From an uncultured Bacteroidales bacterium (GTDB taxonomy: Bacteria > Bacteroidota > Bacteroidia > Bacteroidales > Paludibacteraceae): a stretch of DNA of 6,960 nucleotides. Of the stretch, positions 1-5,637 are shown in pieces. The first letter of the stretch is position 1. Each line of letters begins with the position of its first letter. Location of the stretch: assembly GCA_900321775.1 (NCBI GenBank), contig ONXE01000048.1, forward strand, positions 11,501 to 18,460, in the 5' to 3' direction. The position numbers and the translations under genes are program-made. Under the pieces are notes generated by a model that was given only the letters and a program-made list of their open reading frames with translations, had not been told where the DNA came from and did no database searches.

Positions 1-89
1 AAAGGTTTCTCCTCCGTGAAATGATCCAAAAACGCATATGTTGTGGCAGCGTCGGCAAAATCGCACGCTATGATGACGTCTCTTTTCAT
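1..89 (-). CDS. pyrF: Orotidine 5'-phosphate decarboxylase, N-terminal fragment (cut by window edge)
   Basis: Only the first 29 codons are visible; the gene continues past the left edge. The product would decarboxylate OMP to UMP, the last step of de novo UMP synthesis, in the cytosol. The peptide starts MKRDVIIACDF and continues ADAATTYAFLDHF. This matches the first beta strand and helix of the bacterial PyrF barrel, where the Asp of the 'IIALDF' motif (here D10) contacts the substrate. The ATG at 89-87 shares bases with the pyrD stop (ATGA, 4-bp overlap), so translation is probably coupled to pyrD. A weak GGA lies 5 bases before the start. No promoter is visible in front of it, so it is the fourth gene of the pyrC-K-D-F transcript. 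The identification rests on a short N-terminus plus operon context, which together are convincing. Confidence 0.85.
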   Translation of the reverse strand, partial: MKRDVIIACDFADAATTYAFLDHFTEEKP

Positions 90-991
90 ACAATTCCGAT
101 TATGTTTTGCAAATGTTTGATTTTCAGTTCTTGCATCAGTCCGGGCAGATGGCTGATTATCTCAGCGCAAACATGCGGGTCGCGTAGGTTAGCGGCTCCT
201 ATCTCCACTGCGTTGGCTCCGGCCATGAGCATCTCTATCACATCTTCGGCTCTACTTATACCTCCGCAGCCGATGATAGGTGTGTCGGGGCAAGCGTGAC
301 GGACCTGGTTGACCATCCTAAGGGCGATGGGGAAGACTCCCGGTCCGCTGTAGCCTCCGTAGCGGTTGGCCAGCACAGGTTGTCTGCGGCGGATGTCAAT
401 GCGCATACCCAGCACCGTGTTGATGAGACATAATCCGTCGGCTCCGGCTTCGACGCAGGCTCGTGCGATGGTGGTGATGTCGGTGACGTTCGGGCTGAGT
501 TTCATGTAAACGGGTTTCTTCGTCACAGCTTTGACGGCGCGCGTCACCTCTGCTGCGGCATAGGGCGTAGTTCCGAAAGCCATGCCTCCGTTATGGACGT
601 TGGGGCAGGAGATGTTCACCTCGAGGATAGTAGCGTCGGTTTCCCGGTCCATACGCTCGCATACGTAGGTGTACTCGTCTATACTGAACCCGCTCACGTT
701 GGCGAGGATAGGTCCGTTGTAGATGGCTCGCAGGGCGGGCATCTCGTGGTTGATTACCTCGTCGATGCCCGGGTTTTGCAGACCAACTGCATTCAGCATG
801 CCGCAGGCCCCGCACTCGGCTATTCGCGGCAGAGGATTGCCGTAACGCGGTTCGCGGGTCGTACCTTTGGTGGAGATGGCCCCCAGTATGTTCAGGTCCA
901 TCCACTCGCTCATCTCCTGTCCAAAACCGCAAGTGCCGCTGGCAGGAATAACGGGGTTCTTCAACAGTATGTCGCCTAACTTTACTTCCAT
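86..991 (-). CDS. pyrD: Dihydroorotate dehydrogenase B (NAD+), catalytic FMN subunit
   Basis: A 301-residue class 1B dihydroorotate dehydrogenase, which oxidises dihydroorotate to orotate on FMN and passes the electrons to PyrK. It is a cytosolic TIM barrel of normal family length. Visible motifs are ASGTCGFG at 17-24 and STKGTT at 40-45 (FMN/active-site region), and NAVGLQNPG at 67-75. EVNISCPN at 124-131 holds the class 1 catalytic base Cys129 (class 2 enzymes have Ser there). KLSPNVTD at 164-171, GGYSGPG at 212-218 and IGCGGI at 240-245 bind FMN phosphate. The ATG at 991-989 overlaps the end of pyrK by 10 bp, with only a weak GAAG before it, and the TGA stop overlaps the pyrF start. The adjacent pyrK confirms the 1B, NAD-dependent form. 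To me the sequence resembles clostridial PyrD more than remembered Bacteroides PyrD (for example PASGTCGFG against TASGTFGYG); this is an impression, not an alignment. Confidence 0.96.
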   Translation of the reverse strand: MEVKLGDILLKNPVIPASGTCGFGQEMSEWMDLNILGAISTKGTTREPRYGNPLPRIAECGACGMLNAVGLQNPGIDEVINHEMPALRAIYNGPILANVSGFSIDEYTYVCERMDRETDATILEVNISCPNVHNGGMAFGTTPYAAAEVTRAVKAVTKKPVYMKLSPNVTDITTIARACVEAGADGLCLINTVLGMRIDIRRRQPVLANRYGGYSGPGVFPIALRMVNQVRHACPDTPIIGCGGISRAEDVIEMLMAGANAVEIGAANLRDPHVCAEIISHLPGLMQELKIKHLQNIIGIV

Positions 992-1710
992 ATCACTTCG
1001 CCTGCATTGAAAACGGGTCCTTCTTTACATACACGCTTGATGCCCTCGGTAGTTTGGACGCTGCACCCCACACAAATGCCGACTCCGCAACCCATACGCT
1101 CTTCCAAACTGAGTTGGCCGTTGGTGCCTATCTTTTGTACGAGCGCTTTGAGCATCGGTAGCGGTCCGCATGCGTAGTAGAAAGGCGCGGGTGTTGTAAT
1201 CAAATCGGTTACCACACCTTGCTTGCCGAAACTGCCATCCATGGTGCAAACATCCACTTTGCAGCCCATCGTTTCCAGGGTGTCGCCGATAAACATCTCG
1301 CTTACGGTGTTGAAGCCAACTACTACGCGCACCTGTTTGTCCATCTCGCGGAGGCGCTTGGCGGCGTAGATAAGTGGTGGTACACCGACTCCTCCGCCAA
1401 CGAGCAGCACCTTGTCTCCTGCGCGGGAGAGGTCGTATCCGTTGCCCAAACCGCTGAGTATATCCAACCTTGTGCCAGCGGGCAGGCCTGACATGACTGC
1501 GGTGCCTTCTCCCACCACTTTGTAGATAAGAGTAAGTCTGTCGCCATCAATATTGCAAACCGAGATAGGTCGGCGGAGAAACAGGTTAGGCAGGGCTATT
1601 TCTACAAACTGTCCGGGCCGAATGCCGCTGGTGTCGCCGCGCAGGACCATCAAACAGGTCTTGCTGGCTACAGCCACGTTGGTTTCTATCACCCACTTAC
1701 TCTGCTTCAT
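982..1710 (-). CDS. pyrK: Dihydroorotate dehydrogenase B, FAD/[2Fe-2S] electron-transfer subunit
   Basis: A 242-residue PyrK, the partner of PyrD in the PyrD2K2 complex. It carries electrons from PyrD FMN through a [2Fe-2S] cluster and FAD to NAD+. The ferredoxin-reductase-like FAD domain contains LRRPIS at 45-50 and GEGT at 67-70. The NAD domain follows, with LLVGGGVGVPPL at 102-113 and ACGP at 180-183. The C-terminal cluster domain carries C208, C213, C216 and C228 (x4, x2, x11 spacing) and ends with the family's GPVF signature at 231-234. Length is close to the usual 250-260. The ATG at 1710 lies inside the end of pyrC (14-bp overlap) and is preceded 10 bases upstream by AAAGGA, which supports this start. 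All key residues are present and nothing looks broken. Confidence 0.96.
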   Translation of the reverse strand: MKQSKWVIETNVAVASKTCLMVLRGDTSGIRPGQFVEIALPNLFLRRPISVCNIDGDRLTLIYKVVGEGTAVMSGLPAGTRLDILSGLGNGYDLSRAGDKVLLVGGGVGVPPLIYAAKRLREMDKQVRVVVGFNTVSEMFIGDTLETMGCKVDVCTMDGSFGKQGVVTDLITTPAPFYYACGPLPMLKALVQKIGTNGQLSLEERMGCGVGICVGCSVQTTEGIKRVCKEGPVFNAGEVIWK

Positions 1711-2821
1711 AAACTACTGTTCCTTTGTATTCGTTGCGGATACATTTGCCCCAAACAGGCCATCCCGCGAACGGGGTGCTATGGCCTTTGGAGACAAATT
1801 GTTCGGGGTCAATCGTATAGTGTGCGTCCAGGTCAAATGTAGCCCAACTGTCATCCATTGGGAGGCCCATGATGGCACGGGCACGCGTGGACATCAACTC
1901 AATGAGCCGGTTCATGGTGAGCATATCGGTCTTGACCAGATACGTATATAACAGGGGGAAAGCCGTTTCTATTCCGACTATACCGAAGGCGCTGTGCTCA
2001 AGGCCGCGGCTTTTCTCTTCGGCGCTGTGAGGGGCATGGTCGGTGGCAATGACATCGATAGTACCGTCCTGGATGCCAGCGAGCAAAGCCATTTGGTCGG
2101 CTACGCTGCGGATGGGCGGGTTCATTTTCCAATTGCCCGTTTCCTGCAACATACCTTCGTTGAGGAGCAGATAATGCGGTGCAGTCTCGCAGGTAACGGG
2201 GATGCCGCTTTTTTTGGCTTCGCGAATCAGCTGCACGCTCTCTTTGGTGGAGATGTGGCAGATATGCAGCCTGCAACCCGTTTCTTCGCTTAGGCGGATG
2301 TTTCGTTCTATCTCGCGCCACTCGCTCTCGGAGCAGATGCCGCGATGGTTGTGGGCCTGGGCGTACATGCCATCATGGATGTAGCCTCCGCGGAGTAAAC
2401 TGTTCACTTCGCAGTGCTCTACTATGATGCTCCCTACGGCAGCAATGCGCTGCATCGCCTCGCGCATCAGTCCCTCGTCCTGAATACCGCGACCATCGTC
2501 GGAGAAGCCGGAAACAAGAGGACTCAGTTCCTCAATATTTACAAGTTCACCCTCGCCTTTCTGGCCGAGGGTGATGCTTGCATATGGATGAACGCCAATG
2601 AGGCTGTCGCGCGCAATGATGGCTGTTTGCAGGGACAAATGCTCGAGTGTGTCCGGAGCGGGATTGAGGTTGGGCATGGTGAACACATCACTGTAGCCGG
2701 CACGCATAGCCGCACGAGAGCCGGAGAGGATACTCTCCTTGTATTCAAAACCGGGCTCGCGGAAGTGAACATGTAAATCCACCAATGCAGGAATTTGTAT
2801 ATGACCAAACAGACTATTCAT
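1697..2821 (-). CDS. pyrC: Dihydroorotase, class I type, short N-terminus
   Basis: A 374-residue zinc amidohydrolase that interconverts carbamoyl-aspartate and dihydroorotate. Every class I metal ligand is visible: H17 and H19 in DLHVHFREPG, bridging D108 in SDDG, H136 in EHCE, H189 in CHIST, and D261 in ATDHAPH. Their spacings (2, 89, 28, 53, 72) follow the Bacillus enzyme closely, but the whole set is shifted about 42 residues toward the N-terminus. Only 16 residues precede the first ligand, where about 55-60 is usual, so most N-terminal strands of the small beta-sandwich domain are missing. The C-terminal part of that domain seems present (KGHSTPF, GTVVYE). An in-frame TAA at 2839-2837, six codons before the ATG, rules out a longer start in this reading. 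No Shine-Dalgarno sequence precedes the ATG, which is normal for Bacteroidota. It is the first gene of the pyr operon and is followed by pyrK with a 14-bp overlap. Confidence 0.95.
   Translation of the reverse strand: MNSLFGHIQIPALVDLHVHFREPGFEYKESILSGSRAAMRAGYSDVFTMPNLNPAPDTLEHLSLQTAIIARDSLIGVHPYASITLGQKGEGELVNIEELSPLVSGFSDDGRGIQDEGLMREAMQRIAAVGSIIVEHCEVNSLLRGGYIHDGMYAQAHNHRGICSESEWREIERNIRLSEETGCRLHICHISTKESVQLIREAKKSGIPVTCETAPHYLLLNEGMLQETGNWKMNPPIRSVADQMALLAGIQDGTIDVIATDHAPHSAEEKSRGLEHSAFGIVGIETAFPLLYTYLVKTDMLTMNRLIELMSTRARAIMGLPMDDSWATFDLDAHYTIDPEQFVSKGHSTPFAGWPVWGKCIRNEYKGTVVYEAE
1721..1726 (-). promoter_or_regulatory. Ribosome-binding site of pyrK (AAAGGA)
   Basis: AAAGGA on the minus strand ends 10 bases before the pyrK ATG and lies inside the pyrC coding sequence. 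It is the only Shine-Dalgarno-like site of reasonable strength in the operon. pyrC has none, and pyrD and pyrF have only GAAG or GGA remnants. It supports the chosen pyrK start. Confidence 0.5.
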
Positions 2822-2841
2822 TTGATTTTGTACCGTTTATA

Positions 2842-2855
2842 CTTCCTAAAGGAAG
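2842..2855 (-). other. Small hairpin in the pyrC leader
   Basis: CTTCC (minus strand) and GGAAG flank a 4-base TTTA loop, giving a 5-bp stem about 20 bases before the pyrC ATG. It is the only local symmetry in the short leader. It is not followed by a T run, so it is not a terminator, and nothing here resembles a PyrR-type attenuator. It may be chance. Confidence 0.25.
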
Positions 2856-2875
2856 CAGTGTCCCGAAATCGTCTG

Positions 2876-2907
2876 CAAAGGTACTGCTTTTTTTTGACAT
2901 GACCAAA
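2876..2907 (-). promoter_or_regulatory. Bacteroidota-type promoter of pyrCKDF
   Basis: On the minus strand the -33 box TTTG (2907-2904) is followed by a 20-base spacer and the -7 box TACCTTTG (2883-2876), an exact TAnnTTTG. This fits the consensus recognised by the Bacteroidota primary sigma factor, with its 19-21 base spacing. Transcription would start near 2870, giving a leader of about 50 nt before pyrC. The spacer holds an A8 tract. The element matches the glnN promoter at 29 of 33 positions. No other promoter is visible within the operon. Confidence 0.85.
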
Positions 2908-2999
2908 TATTTTGCCTGAAAAAAAACAGAATTTGTATTTTGCTAACTCCAGTTGACATTTTGAGGAAGGAAGGGGCGAAAGTTTAGTGGCGGTAGGCA

Positions 3000-3054
3000 A
3001 ATCATATACTAATCACATACTAATCACATACTAATCGCATACTAATCACATACT
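3000..3054. repeat. Five tandem copies of an 11-bp repeat (AATCACATACT)
   Basis: Five head-to-tail units start at 3000, 3011, 3022, 3033 and 3044. Units 2, 3 and 5 are identical. Unit 1 has one change (AATCATATACT) and unit 4 has one change (AATCGCATACT). On the other strand the unit reads AGTATGTGATT. The array lies after the glnN hairpin and about 93 bp upstream of the pyr -33 box. The unit is not a multiple of 3 and lies outside any gene. It could be a slippage-prone minisatellite or a set of protein sites repeating about once per helical turn; the sequence alone does not decide. Confidence 0.95.
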
Positions 3055-3081
3055 CCAGAAAGCAGACTTTAGACAAAAGAG

Positions 3082-3124
3082 AAGCGCAGGTTGCGCCTGC
3101 AATCAGCCAAAACAACCTGCGCTT
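3082..3124 (-). terminator. Terminator-like hairpin after glnN
   Basis: A perfect 12-bp inverted repeat (AAGCGCAGGTTG and its complement, 3113-3124 with 3082-3093) encloses a 19-base loop, starting 44 bases after the glnN stop. In the glnN direction it is followed by CTCTTTTGTCT, a weak T-rich tail. A competing smaller hairpin, GCAGG with CCTGC (3100-3096 with 3090-3086), uses part of the same arm. The plus-strand side has no T tract, so the element is oriented for glnN. Confidence 0.75.
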
Positions 3125-3168
3125 GGAGTTGGGTAGATGGAGGAAACGGAATCAGTGGAGGCGCTGAA

Positions 3169-5358
3169 TCAATGGATGAACAGCAACTCGCGGTACTTGG
3201 GCAGGGTCCACATCTCGTCGTCCACAATCATCTCGAGGGCGTCAGCGTGCTCGCGGATTTCCTCCATCAGGGGCACGACGTTGTCGTGGTAGGCGATAGC
3301 TTTGCTGCGCTCATCGGGCAGATGATTGGCTGTGCGTCGCGCGTCGGTCATTTTCTCCACTCCTGCGAGGATCTTGCCCGAGTGTTGTTCAATCTGGCGG
3401 ATGATGCTGCAGTCCTGCTCGTTGAGCGAGGCCACTTCGTCGGCGCGGAAGACCTGTTTGACGGTGAGCACGTTCTGCAGGAGCATGGTCTGATAGCGCT
3501 TGGCGGCGGGCAGTACGTGGTTGACCACGAGGTCGCCGAGAACGCGGCTTTCAATCTGGATCTTCTTGGTGTAGGTTTGCCACTTGACCTCGCAACGGCT
3601 GTGCAACTCGGCCTCGCTGAGGACTCGTGTGGCAGCAAACATCTTGATGGACTCGGGCGAGAGGTAGCGGTCGATAACCAATGGTGCGCTGGTTTCGCAG
3701 TCCAGACCGCGTTTTTCGGCCTCCTGTTTCCATTTGTCGCTATAGCCGTTGCCATCGAAACGAATGGCTTTGCATGCCACGATATATTTCTTGATGACAT
3801 CGAAGAGCACGCGCTCTTTGGGCTCGCCTTTCTCGATGCGCTCGTTGACTTCGGCCTTGAAGGTCATGAGTTGGTCCGCCACAGCCGCGTTGAGTGCGAG
3901 CATGGCGGCTCCGCAGTTGGCGCTGGATCCAACGGCGCGGAACTCGAAGCGGTTGCCGGTGAAAGCGAAAGGCGAGGTGCGGTTGCGGTCGGTGTTATCG
4001 AGGAGGATCTCGGGGATGTTGGCCACGCCGAGTTTCATCTCTTTCTTGGCGTTGATGATGATACCTTCTTCGGCGGAAGCGTGCTCCAGTTTGTCCAGCA
4101 CTTCGGTGATTTGTTTGCCGAGGAAGACGGAGATGATGGCAGGGGGAGCCTCGTTGGCGCCGAGACGGTGTGCGTTGGTGGCGCTAACGATGCTGGCTTT
4201 GAGCAGGCCGTTGTGGCGCTGAACAGCCATCAGTACATTGACGAGGAAGGTGACGAACTGCAGGTTCTGATAGGGATTTTTGCCCGGGGCGAGGAGGTTG
4301 ACGCCCGTGTCGGTGCTTATGGACCAGTTGCAGTGTTTGCCGCTACCGTTCACGCCGGCGTAGGGTTTCTCGTGGAGGAGTACGCGGAAATGATGACGCT
4401 GCGCCACACGTTCCATGATGGACATAACCAACAGGTTGTGGTCGTTGGCCAGGTTGACCTCTTCGAAGATAGGGGCCATCTCAAACTGATTGGGAGCTAC
4501 CTCATTATGGCGTGTGCGTACGGGGATGCCGGCACGCAGGGCTTCGAACTCGAGGTCACGCATAAACGCCAGAACGCGCTCGGGCACAGCTCCGAAGTAG
4601 TGGTCTTCGAGTTGCTGGTTTTTCGCGCTGTCGTGGCCCATCAGCGTGCGGCCTGTGAGCATGAGGTCAGGACGTGCGTTGTAGAGCGCTTCATCCACCA
4701 GGAAATACTCCTGTTCCCAGCCGAGGTTGATGTTGACATGCTTGACTGTTTTGTCGAAATAGAGGCATACCTCGCGTGCGGCCTGACACAAAGCGGCGCG
4801 GGAACGCAGCAAGGGCGTTTTGTAATCCAGAGCTACTCCGGTGTAGGAGACGAAGATGGTGGGGATACAGAGTGTGTCTCCAACGAGGAAGACCGGTGAC
4901 GAGGGGTCCCAGGCCGAGTATCCGCGGGCCTCGAAGGTGTTGCGGATACCTCCCGAGGGGAAGGAACTGGCGTCGGGCTCCTGCTGGTAGAGGGAGTCGC
5001 CGCTGAACTCGAGAATGGGTGAACCGTCTTTGTTCAGCGAGAAGAACGAGTCGTGCTTCTCGGCGGTACCGCCGGTCAGAGGTTGGAACCAGTGCGTAAA
5101 ATGTGTTGCGCCAAGCTCCATTGCCCATTTCTTCATGCCTATTGCCACACTATTGGCAATATCACGTGTGAGCGTCTGGTCGCTGTCCATGAGTTCGAAC
5201 AGTTTGTCAAGCACATCCGAGGCGATGTACTCTTTCATTTTCTCGCGTGTGAAAACTTTCTCTGCAAAAAACACTGAGGCAGGCTCGGAGGGGCCCTTGA
5301 CCTCTACCGGCTGATGCTGCCATGCCATTTTTAATGACTCAAAACGAATTGCACCCAT
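3169..5358 (-). CDS. glnN: Glutamine synthetase type III
   Basis: A 729-residue type III glutamine synthetase, which makes glutamine from glutamate, ammonia and ATP. Members are cytosolic dodecamers and replace or accompany GlnA in Bacteroidota and some cyanobacteria. The length is the family norm (about 730), far above the roughly 470 of GSI. The N-terminal GSIII domain includes THWFQPLTGGTAEKHDSFF at 87-105 and QQEPDASSFPSGGIRNTFEA at 125-144. The catalytic core shows WEQEYF at 214-219, TRHNEVAPNQFEMAP at 282-296, NGSGKHCNWS at 337-346, LGANEAPPAI at 399-408 and NRTSPFAFTGNRFEFR at 459-474, which carry the metal, glutamate and ATP ligands. GNGYSDKW at 536-543 and QIESRVLGDL at 601-610 mark the C-terminal GSIII extension. 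The ATG at 5358 fits remembered GlnN N-termini better than the internal Met at residue 11. It has its own promoter and 3' hairpin, so it looks monocistronic. Nothing is missing or frameshifted. Confidence 0.97.
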   Translation of the reverse strand: MGAIRFESLKMAWQHQPVEVKGPSEPASVFFAEKVFTREKMKEYIASDVLDKLFELMDSDQTLTRDIANSVAIGMKKWAMELGATHFTHWFQPLTGGTAEKHDSFFSLNKDGSPILEFSGDSLYQQEPDASSFPSGGIRNTFEARGYSAWDPSSPVFLVGDTLCIPTIFVSYTGVALDYKTPLLRSRAALCQAAREVCLYFDKTVKHVNINLGWEQEYFLVDEALYNARPDLMLTGRTLMGHDSAKNQQLEDHYFGAVPERVLAFMRDLEFEALRAGIPVRTRHNEVAPNQFEMAPIFEEVNLANDHNLLVMSIMERVAQRHHFRVLLHEKPYAGVNGSGKHCNWSISTDTGVNLLAPGKNPYQNLQFVTFLVNVLMAVQRHNGLLKASIVSATNAHRLGANEAPPAIISVFLGKQITEVLDKLEHASAEEGIIINAKKEMKLGVANIPEILLDNTDRNRTSPFAFTGNRFEFRAVGSSANCGAAMLALNAAVADQLMTFKAEVNERIEKGEPKERVLFDVIKKYIVACKAIRFDGNGYSDKWKQEAEKRGLDCETSAPLVIDRYLSPESIKMFAATRVLSEAELHSRCEVKWQTYTKKIQIESRVLGDLVVNHVLPAAKRYQTMLLQNVLTVKQVFRADEVASLNEQDCSIIRQIEQHSGKILAGVEKMTDARRTANHLPDERSKAIAYHDNVVPLMEEIREHADALEMIVDDEMWTLPKYRELLFIH

Positions 5359-5395
5359 TTGTTAGACTTTTACCTGATTGAATTAAACTTTTAGT

Positions 5396-5447
5396 GTCGA
5401 TTTGATGCTCTTTTTGCGATTTAATCCGATTGAACATCGAAATCGAC
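5396..5447 (-). other. Inverted repeat in the glnN leader
   Basis: GTCGATTT (minus strand, 5447-5440) and AAATCGAC (5403-5396) form an 8-bp perfect inverted repeat with a 36-base gap. A nested alternative pairs the same AAATCG/CGATTT bases at 5445-5440 with 5422-5417 across a 17-base gap. The upstream arm would lie at or very near the predicted 5' end of the mRNA. It could be a 5' stem that stabilises the message, an operator, or chance in AT-rich DNA. Confidence 0.35.
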
Positions 5448-5449
5448 CG

Positions 5450-5481
5450 CAAAATTACTGCTTTTTTTTGAATTGACCAAA
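5450..5481 (-). promoter_or_regulatory. Bacteroidota-type promoter of glnN
   Basis: On the minus strand, TTTG (5481-5478), a 20-base spacer and TAATTTTG (5457-5450) match the TTTG / TAnnTTTG consensus exactly. The predicted start is near 5444, giving a leader of about 85 nt. As in the pyr promoter, the spacer carries an A8 tract followed by GCAG. Phased A/T tracts lie directly upstream. Confidence 0.85.
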
Positions 5482-5482
5482 T

Positions 5483-5548
5483 AAATTGGCTAAAAAAGAG
5501 TAAAAAAGATGTTTTTTTGTGCCTTTTGGTCTCTTTTTGTGCAATTTT
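5483..5548. promoter_or_regulatory. Helically phased A/T tracts upstream of the glnN promoter
   Basis: Successive tracts of 4-7 A or T are centred near 5485, 5494.5, 5504.5, 5515, 5525.5, 5536 and 5546.5, so the spacing is 9.5-10.5 bp throughout. Two of them form a 10-bp tandem pair (TAAAAAAGAG, TAAAAAAGAT at 5491-5510). Such phasing is the classical signature of intrinsically bent DNA, and AT-rich sequence just upstream of a promoter can raise its activity. The tracts have mixed polarity, so net bending is an inference. Confidence 0.5.
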
Positions 5549-5550
5549 AC

Positions 5551-5587
5551 GACACGCCACCTCTCCAAAATGAAGAAATGGCGTGTC
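5551..5587 (-). terminator. Hairpin downstream of the alpha-amylase gene
   Basis: A perfect 9-bp inverted repeat (GACACGCCA with TGGCGTGTC, 5587-5579 and 5559-5551) has a 19-base loop and begins 50 bases after the amylase stop. The tail on the minus strand (GTAAAATTGC) is not a real T tract. Termination is therefore likely from position and stem quality but not proven; it could also act as a 3' mRNA-stabilising stem. Confidence 0.6.
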
Positions 5588-5637
5588 AAAAGAGGGAAGA
5601 CGTGTTAGTTTTCGGGCGCTTAGGCTGGACAGTTTTT

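Larger units (their letters stand above)
2822..3168. other. Intergenic region between glnN and the pyr operon (347 bp)
   Basis: No gene is supported here. Read on the minus strand, it holds in order the glnN 3' hairpin (3082-3124), an 11-bp tandem repeat array (3000-3054), about 90 bp with scattered A/T tracts and no recognisable feature (2911-2999), the pyr promoter (2876-2907) and a leader of roughly 50 nt before pyrC. A 60-codon minus-strand frame ending at 2818 crosses the promoter and has no family resemblance; I treat it as chance. Confidence 0.7.

Noticed and set aside
2884..2929. T8 and A8 tracts around the pyr -33 box forming a loose inverted repeat (CTGc-T8 and A8-CAG).
   Set aside because: The symmetry consists almost wholly of homopolymer, one arm has an extra base, and the T8 side is simply the spacer tract shared with the glnN promoter. 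It does not make a credible operator or hairpin.
2818..3000. A 60-codon minus-strand frame whose TGA overlaps the pyrC ATG (ATGA), suggesting a leader peptide or extra operon gene.
   Set aside because: Its ATG lies about 90 bases upstream of the pyr promoter, so it would not be on the pyr mRNA. Its composition is just translated AT-rich promoter DNA, and no ATG remains downstream of the predicted transcription start.
3000..3054. The repeat array considered as a CRISPR.
   Set aside because: The units are 11 bp, contiguous and without spacers, and no cas genes are nearby.
3091..4899. A 602-codon open frame on the plus strand, antisense to glnN.
   Set aside because: It is in exact codon register with glnN, so it stays open only because glnN avoids TTA, CTA and TCA codons over this stretch. 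The translation is low-complexity in flavour (rich in V, G, E, D, A) with no recognisable domain, and it has no promoter or ribosome site.
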